This document shows, in pieces, positions 9,938 to 19,097 of a stretch of DNA of 64,000 nt. Below the pieces are notes generated by a model. It did not search any database, was not told where the DNA came from, and worked only from the letters and a program-made list of their open reading frames with translations. The stretch comes from Paraflavitalea sp966211765 (GTDB lineage Bacteria; Bacteroidota; Bacteroidia; Chitinophagales; Chitinophagaceae): assembly GCA_966211765.1 (NCBI GenBank), contig CBIHOV010000020.1, forward strand, positions 86,765 through 150,764, given 5' to 3'. The first letter of the stretch is position 1. Every line of letters starts with the position of its first letter. The translations under genes and the position numbers were made by a program.

Positions 9938-11194
9938 TTACACCAGGTAACCAAACAGGTTGTCGTTCTTGTTCAGCTCCGTGTAGTTGATATGGTATTT
10001 GTCCATATTGCGGAGCAGCACTTCATAATCTTCCCGGGATTGTAATTCCACGCCTACCAGCGCAGGTCCGGTTTCTTTGTTGTGCTTTTGCATGTATTCA
10101 AAGCGGGTAATGTCGTCATTAGGCCCCAGCACATAGTTTACAAACTCTTTGAGGGCGCCGGGACGTTGTGCAAAGCGCACGAGGAAGTAATGTTTCAACC
10201 CCTCATATTGCAGGCTGCGTTCTTTGATCTCCTGCATGCGGTCAATATCATTGTTACTACCGCTTACAATGCAAACAATGTTCTTTCCTTTAATTACATC
10301 GGCGTAGTCATCCAGCGCAGCAATGGATAAAGCTCCTGCAGGCTCTACCACGATGGCATCTTCATTGTATAGCTTTAGAATCGTAGAACATATTCTCCCT
10401 TCGGGTACCAGGTGCATATCATCCAGCACTTCTTTACAAATAGAGAAGGTAAGGTCCCCTACCCGCTTTACAGCTGCACCATCTACAAAGCGGTCTATGC
10501 TGTCCAGCGTTACGGGATGACCTGCTTCCAGCGCTCTTTTCATGGAAGGAGCGCCTTCGGGCTCCAGGCCTATGATCTTTGTTCGGGGCGAAAAGGTCTT
10601 AAAGAAGGTTCCTACACCGGCACTGAGGCCGCCACCGCCTACGGGAATAAATACATAATCGATATCAGATTGTTCTTCCAATATCTCCACAGCCACTGTA
10701 CCCTGTCCTTCTATGATGCGGTAATCATCAAAAGGAGGGATAAAGGTCATGCCATTCTTTTCTGTGTATTCTTTGGCTGCAACGGCACAGTCATCAAATG
10801 TATCGCCTACCAGCACTACTTCGATATGGTCTTCCCCAAACATCTTGGTTTGCTTCACCTTTTGGTTGGGCGTAATGATGGGCATAAACACCACCCCTTT
10901 GGCGCCCAGTTTTTTACAGGAGTAAGCAAATCCCTGTGCATGGTTGCCTGCACTGGCACATACTACGCCCTTCTGCAATTGTTCGGCAGGAAGGCTGCTC
11001 ATCATATTGTAGGCGCCCCGCAGTTTATACGAACGAACGATCTGCAGGTCTTCCCTTTTCAGGTATACATTGCACTGGTACTTACGGGAAAGTGACTGAT
11101 TCAACACCAGGGGTGTTTTGGTCACTATTTTCTTTAACCGGAGGGCCGCTTTATGAAATTCGAGTTTGGTAGTATGGGACGCAGGTAAGCTCAT
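9938..11194 (-). CDS. ilvA: Threonine ammonia-lyase (threonine dehydratase), biosynthetic
   Basis: PLP enzyme making 2-oxobutyrate from threonine, the first step to isoleucine. The start is set at ATG 11194 (MSLPASHTTKLEF, 418 residues); an in-frame GTG at 11239 falls inside an intercistronic hairpin. The PLP lysine is in RSYKLRGAYN, the phosphate-binding loop is SAGNHAQGFAYS, and a glycine loop PVGGGGLSAG follows. The C-terminus (from about HYFLVRFAQRPGALKEF) is a single ACT-like regulatory domain, as in the short form of the enzyme. Last gene of the ilv operon, after ilvC. The identification is strong. Confidence 0.95.
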   Translation of the reverse strand: MSLPASHTTKLEFHKAALRLKKIVTKTPLVLNQSLSRKYQCNVYLKREDLQIVRSYKLRGAYNMMSSLPAEQLQKGVVCASAGNHAQGFAYSCKKLGAKGVVFMPIITPNQKVKQTKMFGEDHIEVVLVGDTFDDCAVAAKEYTEKNGMTFIPPFDDYRIIEGQGTVAVEILEEQSDIDYVFIPVGGGGLSAGVGTFFKTFSPRTKIIGLEPEGAPSMKRALEAGHPVTLDSIDRFVDGAAVKRVGDLTFSICKEVLDDMHLVPEGRICSTILKLYNEDAIVVEPAGALSIAALDDYADVIKGKNIVCIVSGSNNDIDRMQEIKERSLQYEGLKHYFLVRFAQRPGALKEFVNYVLGPNDDITRFEYMQKHNKETGPALVGVELQSREDYEVLLRNMDKYHINYTELNKNDNLFGYLV

Positions 11195-11238
11195 GTGATA
11201 TTTGTGGTATACTCCGGGGAGGCCTTTGTGCAGAGACA

Positions 11239-11277
11239 CAAAGGCGCAAAGAGAAACAGATGAACTTTGCGCCTTTG
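11239..11277 (-). other. Intercistronic hairpin between ilvC and ilvA
   Basis: A perfect 13-bp inverted repeat, caaaggcgcaaag (11239-11251) and ctttgcgcctttg (11265-11277), with a 13-nt loop. On the minus strand no T-run follows, so it is more likely an RNA stability or processing element, or a REP-like repeat, than a terminator. Confidence 0.6.
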
Positions 11278-11293
11278 GTGCCTTGCAGTATTA

Positions 11294-12376
11294 TTAATTC
11301 GCTACTTCAGCTGATTTCTTAGCAGGAGCTGCCTGATTTTCAGGACGCAGACTTCTTACTGTTTTACCAGCCTGCCACATTTCGCTGTCGCGCAGTTCTT
11401 TCAGTTCAACTTCCAGTTTCTCGCGGTAGTCGGGCTGGCTGTTGGAATCAATTGAGCGTTGGCTTTCTTTGCCGGTAGCTACGCTTTCATACAATTCAGT
11501 GAATACGGGTAAAGTTGCATCACGGAACTTCTTCCACCAGTCGAGTGCACCACGTTGTGCAGTAGTAGAGCAGTTGGCATACATCCAGTCCATACCATTC
11601 TCTGCTACCAGGGGCATCAGGGATTGAGTGAGCTCTTCAACAGTTTCGTTGAATGCTTCGGAAGGAGTATGTCCTTTTTTGCGCAATACTTCATACTGGG
11701 CAGCGAAGATACCCTGGATAGCACCCATCAGTGTACCTCTTTCGCCGGTAAGGTCAGAATATACTTCTTTTCTAAAATCAGTTTCGAACAGGTAACCGCT
11801 ACCTACAGCAATACCGAGGGCAATTACTCTTTCTTTTGCTTTACCAGTTGCATCCTGGAAGATAGCGTAGCTGCTGTTCAAACCACGACCTTGCAGGAAC
11901 ATGCGACGCAGGGAAGTACCGGAACCTTTAGGGGCTACCAGGAAAACATCTACATCCTTGGGAGGAACGATGCCTGTTTGCTCATTGAAGGTGATACCAA
12001 AGCCATGAGAGAAGTAAAGGGCTTTGCCGGGAGTCAGGTGCTTCTGTACTGTAGGCCACAGTGCGATCTGCGCAGCATCGCTGAGCAGGTAGCAAATGAT
12101 GGTACCACGTTGTAAAGCTTCTTCTATTTCGAACAGTGTTTCGCCAGGAACAAATCCGTCACGTACGGCTTTATCCCAGGTTTTGGAATTCTTACGTTGT
12201 CCAACGATTACGTTGATACCATTATCTTTTTGGTTCAGTGCCTGACCGGGGCCTTGTACGCCATAGCCAATTACTGCCACTACTTCATTTTTCAATACAG
12301 CTTGCGCTTTGGCCAGTGGGAACTCTTCACGGGTTACTACGTTTTCTTCCACACCGCCGAAATTTAACTTTGCCAT
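11294..12376 (-). CDS. ilvC: Ketol-acid reductoisomerase
   Basis: NAD(P)H- and Mg-dependent enzyme that isomerises and reduces acetolactate or acetohydroxybutyrate, the second common step to Val, Leu and Ile. The Rossmann motif VIGYGVQGPGQAL is at about residues 36-48, followed by the cofactor-specificity loop VGQRKNSKTW. The metal and substrate region contains DLTGERGTLMGA with the acidic ligands. 360 residues with a charged Ala/Lys tail. It lies between ilvN and ilvA. Confidence 0.95.
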   Translation of the reverse strand: MAKLNFGGVEENVVTREEFPLAKAQAVLKNEVVAVIGYGVQGPGQALNQKDNGINVIVGQRKNSKTWDKAVRDGFVPGETLFEIEEALQRGTIICYLLSDAAQIALWPTVQKHLTPGKALYFSHGFGITFNEQTGIVPPKDVDVFLVAPKGSGTSLRRMFLQGRGLNSSYAIFQDATGKAKERVIALGIAVGSGYLFETDFRKEVYSDLTGERGTLMGAIQGIFAAQYEVLRKKGHTPSEAFNETVEELTQSLMPLVAENGMDWMYANCSTTAQRGALDWWKKFRDATLPVFTELYESVATGKESQRSIDSNSQPDYREKLEVELKELRDSEMWQAGKTVRSLRPENQAAPAKKSAEVAN

Positions 12377-12441
12377 CTTTAAATGTTTATGGTTTTTAGT
12401 TTTTTGTTTGGAACTCTTTATGAATGTTGATTGTTTTTATC

Positions 12442-13032
12442 CTACATCGTGAACACTTCATCCTGCTTATCCAGGAATTCGTTCTCTATTACTTCTTCGC
12501 TTGGCTCTGCCTGTTCAAATTCTTTGAGCTTTTCATGGAAACCACTGCTGGCCTTGATGATGGCCACCCGTGCGCTACGAACAAACTCAATGAGGCCGTA
12601 AGGCTCCAGTACAGTAATGAGTTTATCTGTTTCCTCACGCTGACCCGTGGTTTCAAAGATTGTATAATCCTTGCGGATCACTACAGCACGGGCGCCGTAT
12701 TCACGCAATAACCTTTCCACTTTTACCTTTTCGGCAATTTCATCAGTAGGCACTTTATACATCGCCAGTTCCTGCCACACGATCTCTTCGTTGGTGTTAT
12801 AGTAAGCTTTTAATACTTCTACTTGTTTTTCGATCTGGCGAGCCAGTTTTTTCACTACCTCTTCCACTTCATTGATCACGATAGTAAAGCGGTGAATGCC
12901 TTCTACTTCGCTGGGAGAAGTATTGAGACTTTCGATATTGATCTTACGACGGGAGAAGATAATAGCAATACGGTTCAGTAAACCGATCTGGTTCTCTGTA
13001 TAAACGGTTACTGTGAATTCCTGCTTTGACAT
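12442..13032 (-). CDS. ilvN: Acetolactate synthase regulatory (small) subunit
   Basis: 196-residue regulatory subunit of acetohydroxyacid synthase. An N-terminal ACT domain begins at TVTVYTENQIGLLNRIAIIFSRRKINIESLN, where valine binds in this family; a C-terminal domain with LITVLEPYGLIEFVRSARVAI follows. It stimulates the IlvB subunit and confers feedback inhibition. It is located directly after ilvB, separated by 93 nt that contain a strong hairpin. Confidence 0.94.
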   Translation of the reverse strand: MSKQEFTVTVYTENQIGLLNRIAIIFSRRKINIESLNTSPSEVEGIHRFTIVINEVEEVVKKLARQIEKQVEVLKAYYNTNEEIVWQELAMYKVPTDEIAEKVKVERLLREYGARAVVIRKDYTIFETTGQREETDKLITVLEPYGLIEFVRSARVAIIKASSGFHEKLKEFEQAEPSEEVIENEFLDKQDEVFTM

Positions 13033-13056
13033 GTCTGATTTTTTTCACTATTTTAA

Positions 13057-13105
13057 AAGAGGTCACACCTTTTCTCTGCTACGAAAGCGAAAGGTGTCAC
13101 CTCTT
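13057..13105 (-). other. Intercistronic hairpin between ilvB and ilvN
   Basis: A 16-bp inverted repeat with one mismatch: aagaggtcacaccttt (13057-13072) and aaaggtgtcacctctt (13090-13105). On the minus strand the hairpin is followed by TTAAAATAG, only a weak T-tract. It may reduce read-through or protect the upstream RNA, setting the ilvB to ilvN ratio. Inference only. Confidence 0.6.
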
Positions 13106-13125
13106 CGCCTTAGATTCACTAATTA

Positions 13126-14868
13126 CTATTTCAATCTGATCTCGGATACGCTGCAGCCCTGTGGCACCATGGGGAATACATTGTTCTCTTTTCCTACCAT
13201 TACCTCCAGCAGGTATGCGCCATTATGATCCAACATTGTCTTCAAGCCAGCTTTCAGCTTATCTCTTTCGGAGATACTGTTGCCTTCAATACGGTATCCT
13301 TTGGCTACCTGTACAAAATCGGGACTGGTGATGTTCACAAAAGAATAACGCTTGTCGTGGAAAAGCTGCTGCCACTGGCGTACCATACCCAGGAACTGGT
13401 TGTTGAGGATCAATATTTTTACATGAACATCAAATTGCATGATGGTACCCAATTCCTGCAGGGTCATCTGGAAACCACCATCACCAATGATGGCCACTAC
13501 GGTACGCTTGGGAGCGCCAAATTTGGCACCTATTGCTGCTGGTAAAGCAAAGCCCATGGTACCTAATCCGCCGGAAGTTACATTGCTCCTGGACTGTGTG
13601 AACTTTGCATAACGGCAGGCTACCATCTGGTGCTGACCTACGTCTGTAACAATTACAGCATCACCACCTGTGAGTTCATTCAGTAATTTGATCACCTCTC
13701 CCATCGTTAACTCATCGGTAGTAGGATTGAGTTCGGGGGTGATACAGGTCTCTTCTTCCTGCTGCTGAAACTCTCTGAATTTCTGCAGCCATTGGGGATA
13801 TACTTTAGGTTGTATCAATTCCGTGAGTAAGGGTAATGTTTCTTTACAATCACCCCATACAGGCACGGCAGATTTTACATTCTTATCGATCTCAGCAGGA
13901 TCAATATCCAGGTGGATCACCTTGGCCTGCCTGGCGTATTTGTCCAGCCTTCCGGTTACCCGGTCATCGAAACGCATACCGATGGCGATGAGTACATCGC
14001 ACTCGTTGGTCAATACATTGGGACCATAGTTACCGTGCATACCCAACATACCTACTGCCAGTGGGTGGTCGGTTGGAATGGCGCTTTCGCCCAGGATAGT
14101 CCAGGCAGTAGGGATACCGGCTTTCTCGATGAACTTCATGAATTCAGTCTCCGCCTTGCCGAGTATTACACCCTGACCAAAGATCACAAAGGGTTTCTCT
14201 GCTTCGTTGATCATTTTGGCAGCCTGCTCTACATACTCTTTGCGTACGATGGGCTTGGGACGATAGCTGCGGATATGATTGCATTTTTCATATCCGGCGT
14301 AATCGAACTTTTGGATCTGTGCATTTTTGGTAATATCAATCAATACCGGACCGGGCCTGCCACTTTTGGCAATGTAAAAGGCCTTGGCCAGTACGGAAGG
14401 TATTTCGGTAGCATCTGTTATCTGGTAATTCCATTTGGTAACAGGAGTCGTAATATTGATCACATCGGTTTCCTGGAAGGCATCGGTGCCCAACAGGTGA
14501 GCAAATACCTGGCCGGTGATACAAACGAGTGGGGTGCTATCGATCATAGCATCTGCCAAACCCGTTACAAGGTTGGTAGCGCCGGGACCGCTGGTAGCAA
14601 AGACAACACCTGTACGGCCGGAAGTACGTGCATAACCCTGGGCAGCATGGATACCACCCTGCTCATGACGGACGAGTATATGGTTCAGTCTTTCCTGGTA
14701 ATCGTATAAGGCATCATAGATAGGCATGATGGCGCCACCGGGATAACCAAAGATGGTTTCCACCCCTTCCGCCAGGAAGGCTTCCAGTACAGCCTGAGAA
14801 CCGCTGAGGCTGGTAGCCTGGTCTCGTGTCTGGATCTTTTTGGGTGCCATTTCGATTGTACTGCTCAT
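13126..14868 (-). CDS. ilvB: Acetolactate synthase catalytic (large) subunit
   Basis: Thiamine-diphosphate and FAD enzyme joining pyruvate with pyruvate or 2-oxobutyrate. 580 residues. The catalytic Glu is in VRHEQGGIHAAQGYAR (near residue 68). The TPP-binding motif GDGGFQMTLQELGT through ILNNQFLGMV (about residues 459-494) is intact. Start ATG 14868 (MSSTIEMAPKKIQTRDQ); a second Met at residue 7 is possible. Fourth structural protein of the ilv pathway block, between ilvD and ilvN. Confidence 0.95.
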   Translation of the reverse strand: MSSTIEMAPKKIQTRDQATSLSGSQAVLEAFLAEGVETIFGYPGGAIMPIYDALYDYQERLNHILVRHEQGGIHAAQGYARTSGRTGVVFATSGPGATNLVTGLADAMIDSTPLVCITGQVFAHLLGTDAFQETDVINITTPVTKWNYQITDATEIPSVLAKAFYIAKSGRPGPVLIDITKNAQIQKFDYAGYEKCNHIRSYRPKPIVRKEYVEQAAKMINEAEKPFVIFGQGVILGKAETEFMKFIEKAGIPTAWTILGESAIPTDHPLAVGMLGMHGNYGPNVLTNECDVLIAIGMRFDDRVTGRLDKYARQAKVIHLDIDPAEIDKNVKSAVPVWGDCKETLPLLTELIQPKVYPQWLQKFREFQQQEEETCITPELNPTTDELTMGEVIKLLNELTGGDAVIVTDVGQHQMVACRYAKFTQSRSNVTSGGLGTMGFALPAAIGAKFGAPKRTVVAIIGDGGFQMTLQELGTIMQFDVHVKILILNNQFLGMVRQWQQLFHDKRYSFVNITSPDFVQVAKGYRIEGNSISERDKLKAGLKTMLDHNGAYLLEVMVGKENNVFPMVPQGCSVSEIRLK

Positions 14869-14911
14869 ATATTTATTTTTTGGGCTACAGCCCGGTTAAA
14901 CTCTTTTCGTT

Positions 14912-16594
14912 TTAGTTTTCGTCGGTTACGCAACCTTCAGAAGCATCTTTTACGCTTTTGGCATATTTGAACAGGAGGCCTTTGGTGACTTTGAGGGCTG
15001 GTTGAGCCCATTTAGCCCTGCGTTCGGCAATGATATTATCAGCCACTTTGAGCACAATGGTATTTTTGGTAGCATCGAGTTCAATGACGTCTTCATCCTG
15101 TACGAGGGCGATCAATCCGCCTTCAAAAGCTTCGGGGGTAATATGGCCTACCACAAAACCATGGGTACCACCGCTAAAACGTCCGTCGGTGATGAGGGCA
15201 ATGCTTTTACCCAGGCCAGCGCCTATAATGGCGGAGGTAGGCTTCAGCATTTCGGGCATACCGGGTGCTCCCTTGGGGCCCACGTTGCGGATAACCACTA
15301 CATCGCCAGCTTTGATCTTACCGGAGTTGATACCCTTGATAAGCTCAAACTCTCCATCGAATACACGGGCGGGGCCTTCAAAGCGTTCGCCTTCTTTACC
15401 ACTGATCTTGGCCACACTACCCTTTACAGCGAGGTTGCCATAGAGTATCTGCAAGTGGCCTGTTTGCTTGATGGGCGTTTCAAGAGGAAGAATTATTTTT
15501 TGCTGATCGAAATCGAGATCGGGTGCTTCAGCGAGGTTCTCTGCCAATGTTTTACCGGTTACAGTAAGGCAATCACCATGCAACAATCCTTTCTTCAATA
15601 AATATTTCATTACAGCAGGCACGCCACCATACTGGTGCAGGTCCTGCATGAGGTATTTACCGCTGGGCTTAAAATCGGCCAGCACGGGTATCTTATTGCT
15701 GATAGTCTGGAAATCATCCTGTGTAAGTGGCACATCCACACTCTTGGCCATGGCGATGAGGTGCAGCACGGCATTGGTGCTTCCGCCAAGGATCATGATA
15801 ACAGTGATGGCATTTTCAAAAGCCTTACGGGTCATGATATCTTTTGGCTTGATGTCTTTTTCCAGGAGGAGTCGGATGGCTTTGCCAGCTTCAATACATT
15901 CCTTCTGCTTGTCTTCGCTCAAGGCAGGATTGGAAGAAGAATAAGGCAGGCTCATACCGAGGGCCTCAATGGCAGAAGCCATGGTGTTGGCAGTATACAT
16001 ACCTCCGCAAGCGCCTGCACCGGGGCAGGAATTGCGTACGATGCCCTGGAAATCTTCTTCAGAAAGATTGCCTGCGATCTTTTGTCCCAATGCTTCGAAA
16101 GAAGAAACGATATTCAGGTCCTGTCCTTTATAATGACCGGGTGCAATGGTACCACCGTACACCATGATGGCCGGGCGGTTCAACCGTCCCATGGCAATGA
16201 GCGATCCGGGCATGTTCTTATCACAACCAGGTAATGCGATCACGCCATCATAATATTGCGCTCCGCATACTGCTTCAATAGAGTCGGCTATAATATCGCG
16301 GCTCACAAGAGAGTAACGCATACCTTCTGTACCATTGCTGATACCATCACTCACACCAATGGTATTAAAGATCAGTCCCACCAGGTCATTATCCCATACG
16401 CCTTGTTTCACTACTTTGGCCAGGTCATTGAGGTGCATGTTGCAGGTGTTGCCATCATATCCCATGCTCACAATGCCTACCTGTGCTTTCTTCAGGTCTT
16501 CATCTGTCAATCCAATACCGTATAGCATGGCCTGGGCAGCAGGCTGGGTAACATCCTGCGTAATCGTCTTTGAATATTTGTTTAATTCTTTCAT
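14912..16594 (-). CDS. ilvD: Dihydroxy-acid dehydratase
   Basis: Fe-S dehydratase giving the 2-oxo acids of Val and Ile. 560 residues. Cluster cysteines are visible in LPGCDKNMPGS and SCPGAGACGGMYTANTM; a Mg-binding region and the C-terminal LITDGRFSGGTHGFVVGHITPEA are typical. It follows ilvE by 89 nt and precedes ilvB by 43 nt. The gap to ilvB holds only a five-bp hairpin (gggct/agccc, 14882-14893). Confidence 0.95.
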   Translation of the reverse strand: MKELNKYSKTITQDVTQPAAQAMLYGIGLTDEDLKKAQVGIVSMGYDGNTCNMHLNDLAKVVKQGVWDNDLVGLIFNTIGVSDGISNGTEGMRYSLVSRDIIADSIEAVCGAQYYDGVIALPGCDKNMPGSLIAMGRLNRPAIMVYGGTIAPGHYKGQDLNIVSSFEALGQKIAGNLSEEDFQGIVRNSCPGAGACGGMYTANTMASAIEALGMSLPYSSSNPALSEDKQKECIEAGKAIRLLLEKDIKPKDIMTRKAFENAITVIMILGGSTNAVLHLIAMAKSVDVPLTQDDFQTISNKIPVLADFKPSGKYLMQDLHQYGGVPAVMKYLLKKGLLHGDCLTVTGKTLAENLAEAPDLDFDQQKIILPLETPIKQTGHLQILYGNLAVKGSVAKISGKEGERFEGPARVFDGEFELIKGINSGKIKAGDVVVIRNVGPKGAPGMPEMLKPTSAIIGAGLGKSIALITDGRFSGGTHGFVVGHITPEAFEGGLIALVQDEDVIELDATKNTIVLKVADNIIAERRAKWAQPALKVTKGLLFKYAKSVKDASEGCVTDEN

Positions 16595-16644
16595 ACTGAT
16601 CCTTGAATGAACTATGATTTATTGTTTATGCTTATTGCCTGTTC

Positions 16645-16679
16645 CAAGGTGAGCCGCCCTTTAAGGGCGACCCACCTTG
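16645..16679 (-). other. Intercistronic hairpin between ilvE and ilvD
   Basis: Long imperfect stem: caaggtg (16645-16651) with caccttg (16673-16679), and an inner cgccctt/aagggcg. It directly follows the ilvE stop on the minus strand. No T-tract follows, so it is probably an RNA stability or REP-like element rather than a terminator. Confidence 0.6.
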
Positions 16680-16683
16680 TGAT

Positions 16684-17628
16684 CTACCTTGCGCTAATGG
16701 CTTCTTTACTCTTTAAGCCTCTACTTACCCCATCTAATCTTTCAGGGGCCAGTGAACGTTCGGTTACCCTGTCCTTATAAGCCTGTTGCAATACTTTGCC
16801 CAGGCTGTTGTTCCAGTCGAGTGGGAATTTTACTTTATCCAGTGATTCCCAGCCGATGACCTCAGCTGCTGTACCGCAGAAGAAAGCGGAATCAGCCTGC
16901 TTCAATTCATCTACCGTGCATGTCTTTTCTTCAACGGCTATATTGAGTTCGTCACACAATTCAATAACAGTGGCCCTGGTGATACCGGGCAGGATATGGC
17001 CCAATGATGGCGTGTACAGCTTACCATCTTTTTCATAGAACATATTGGCGCCGGGGCCTTCTGCTACAAAACCGTGCATATCGGTAAGGAGGGCTTCATC
17101 ATATCCTTTGGCTTTTGCATCCTGGCTGGCCAGAATGGAATTGACATAATGACCACAGGCTTTGGCTTCTATTTTAAATCCGCCGGGGTTAGGACGTTGA
17201 AAGGGAGAAGCCATTACACGCAATAATTTATCACCCAGGAACTTCCCCATTTCCCATACTTCGATCACGATATGGGATTCGGTATTGAGGTTGAAACTCA
17301 TATTGGCAGGTCCATATACCAGGGGACGGATATACGCATCCTGCAAGTTATTCTGCCGCAGCACTTCATAAGTAGCATCAATCAGGTCTACCGCATGCCA
17401 GTTGTAAGGCATATTAAGGGCTTCGGCCGAATTCCTTAAACGATCGTAGTGCTCCACGGCTTTGAAGATCTTCGTGTTGCCATGCACTGTATTGTAGGAA
17501 CGTATGCCTTCAAATACACCCAGACCATAATGCATGGTCTGACCATAGAGATCAACCTTCGCTTCAGAAGCTTTTACGTATTTTCCATTGTGGTATACAA
17601 TGGTATTTTCGTTGTAATAGGATGCCAT
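16684..17628 (-). CDS. ilvE: Branched-chain amino acid aminotransferase
   Basis: PLP class IV transaminase performing the last step to Leu, Ile and Val. 314 residues. Motifs: YGLGVFEGIRSY near residue 35, the PLP lysine in KIEAKACGHYVNSILA, then EALLTDMHGFVAEGPGANMF and ILPGITRATVIELC. It is the first structural gene behind the Ile/Val-rich leader and its terminator, so all six ilv genes downstream would be under that control. Confidence 0.95.
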   Translation of the reverse strand: MASYYNENTIVYHNGKYVKASEAKVDLYGQTMHYGLGVFEGIRSYNTVHGNTKIFKAVEHYDRLRNSAEALNMPYNWHAVDLIDATYEVLRQNNLQDAYIRPLVYGPANMSFNLNTESHIVIEVWEMGKFLGDKLLRVMASPFQRPNPGGFKIEAKACGHYVNSILASQDAKAKGYDEALLTDMHGFVAEGPGANMFYEKDGKLYTPSLGHILPGITRATVIELCDELNIAVEEKTCTVDELKQADSAFFCGTAAEVIGWESLDKVKFPLDWNNSLGKVLQQAYKDRVTERSLAPERLDGVSRGLKSKEAISAR

Positions 17629-17660
17629 AATTCATAAGTTTTTAGTGCCTGAACGGCGGG

Positions 17661-17698
17661 GTAAAACAAAAAAGAAACCCGCCTCGTAGGAGGCGGGT
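17661..17698 (-). terminator. Attenuator terminator of the ilv operon
   Basis: Perfect nine-bp G+C-rich stem: plus-strand acccgcctc (17677-17685) and gaggcgggt (17690-17698), loop gtag. On the minus strand the stem is followed by TTCTTTTTTGTTTTAC (17676-17661), a full intrinsic terminator. It lies 31 nt after the leader stop codon and 32 nt before the ilvE start. Its 5' arm (bases complementary to 17689-17696, CCGCCTCC) can instead pair with GGAGGTGG inside the leader, at codons 31-33. Confidence 0.9.
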
Positions 17699-17729
17699 CG
17701 CTTTGTATTTTTAAATATTTAATTATACG

Positions 17730-17834
17730 TTAAACACCACCTCCGTTTGTTGCAGGAATAATAATGACCACGACCACCACAATAATTATTGCAGTAAATA
17801 CAGAGATGACATTATTTGTTCTGCTTTTAAACAT
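17730..17834 (-). CDS. Ile/Val-rich leader peptide of the ilv operon
   Basis: A 34-codon ORF (ATG 17834, TAA 17730). After MFKSRTNNVISVFTA comes an unbroken run of eleven branched-chain codons at positions 16-26, IIIVVVVVIII, followed by PATNGGGV. It is too short and too biased to be an enzyme. The TATATTCG promoter box lies about 19 bp upstream, and an intrinsic terminator begins 31 nt downstream, just before ilvE. This is the textbook layout of a leader whose translation senses charged tRNA-Ile and tRNA-Val. The three Gly codons near the end (GGAGGTGG) can pair with the terminator's 5' arm: a ribosome stalled in the Ile/Val run would leave them free and so prevent termination. Gene and architecture are seen directly; the regulation is inferred. 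Confidence 0.88.
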   Translation of the reverse strand: MFKSRTNNVISVFTAIIIVVVVVIIIPATNGGGV

Positions 17835-17852
17835 AGAAGGAATGATGCACTG

Positions 17853-17860
17853 CGAATATA
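17853..17860 (-). promoter_or_regulatory. -7 promoter box of the ilv leader transcript
   Basis: Minus-strand TATATTCG, a seven-of-eight match to TAnnTTTG. The -33 element is poor (TTCT at the right distance). Transcription would start about a dozen bases before the leader ATG, separating ilv control from leuACDB. Confidence 0.5.
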
Positions 17861-17948
17861 CACCCCCCGTTTCAAAAAAAGAACTGTAGCAAGCAACTTT
17901 ATTTTACCCCTCCCCGCATCTCCCTGAAGGAGTGTGAGAAGTCATATC

Positions 17949-19064
17949 TTATATGATCGTTGATTTTCTCAACTCTATATTGTGCTGATTCACTCCATCC
18001 GGTATCCTGTTTGCAACATAATCGCAGATCAGTTCGCCAATGGTGGAAGTGAAATAGAAGTTGATGGAATCTATGTCTTTGGTTACAAAACCATTTTGCA
18101 AAGTCCACTCCACAGCTTCTCTTACGATGGCTGCTTCTTTGGTTAAACCAATGTAATCCAGCAGCATAGCGGATGAAAGAATGGATCCCAATGGATTGGC
18201 AATGTCTTTACCGGTAGCCTGAGGATAAGAACCATGAATGGGTTCGAACAGGGCAGAGCCTTTACCTACTGAGGCAGAAGGCAATAAGCCAAGTGAACCG
18301 CTGATCACGCTGGCTTCATCGCTGATGATATCGCCAAACATGTTTTCTGTAAGTATTACATCAAACTGTTTGGGATTCAGGATGATCTGCATGGCAGCAT
18401 TGTCTACAAACAGGAAGTCTACGGCTACATCAGGATACTGACCGGCCATCTCCTGTACTATTTTACGCCACAACCTGGAAGTTTCCAGTACATTGGCCTT
18501 GTCCACCAACGTTAGCTTTTTCCGGCGCTGCTGTGCAGAGCGGAAGGCAAGGTGTGACACCCGCTCGATCTCCTCACGGGTGTACACACAATCGTCAGAG
18601 GCCTGGGTATTTTCCTCGTTTACTTCTTTTTTACCGAAGTAAATGCCACCCGTGAGTTCACGGAAGATCACAAAATCAACCCCTTCAATATTTTTAGTTT
18701 TCAATGGGGAAAGATGATGCAAAGAGGGGTACGTGGTAACGGGACGTATATTGGCAAACAATTGTAGTGACTTGCGGAGCTTGAGCAGGCCTTGTTCGGG
18801 ACGCACTTTGGCAGAAGGGTCATTGTCGTATTTGGGATGACCAATCGCACCAAACAAAATAGCATCGCTGTTCAGGCAGGCTTCAATGGTTTCGTCGGGT
18901 AATGGGGTGCCAGTCTTATCAATGGCATCGGCGCCCATGAGGGCATATTTATAATGAAATGTATGACCAAACTGTTCAGCAATGGCATTGAGCACCTTGA
19001 CAGACTGTCTGGTGACTTCGGGGCCGATGCCATCGCCTTCAATTACAACAATATTTTTTTCCAT
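17949..19064 (-). CDS. leuB: 3-Isopropylmalate dehydrogenase
   Basis: NAD-dependent oxidative decarboxylase of leucine synthesis. Start ATG 19064 (MEKNIVVIEGDGIGPEV) is chosen over an upstream in-frame codon at 19094. Typical motifs: GDGIGPE, ELTGGIYFGKKE, the Mg/NAD region VDNAAMQIILNPKQFDVILTEN-type at about residues 225-248, and FEPIHGSYPQATGKDIANP. 371 residues. Last gene of leuA-leuC-leuD-leuB. No terminator is seen between it and the ilv leader promoter. Confidence 0.95.
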   Translation of the reverse strand: MEKNIVVIEGDGIGPEVTRQSVKVLNAIAEQFGHTFHYKYALMGADAIDKTGTPLPDETIEACLNSDAILFGAIGHPKYDNDPSAKVRPEQGLLKLRKSLQLFANIRPVTTYPSLHHLSPLKTKNIEGVDFVIFRELTGGIYFGKKEVNEENTQASDDCVYTREEIERVSHLAFRSAQQRRKKLTLVDKANVLETSRLWRKIVQEMAGQYPDVAVDFLFVDNAAMQIILNPKQFDVILTENMFGDIISDEASVISGSLGLLPSASVGKGSALFEPIHGSYPQATGKDIANPLGSILSSAMLLDYIGLTKEAAIVREAVEWTLQNGFVTKDIDSINFYFTSTIGELICDYVANRIPDGVNQHNIELRKSTII

Positions 19065-19097
19065 GTAGTTTTTTGTTTTCGGGTTTAGGATCAACGG

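Noticed and set aside
11195..11239. GTG start giving a longer IlvA
   Set aside because: It lies in the intercistronic hairpin; the ATG at 11194 starts just before the conserved region.
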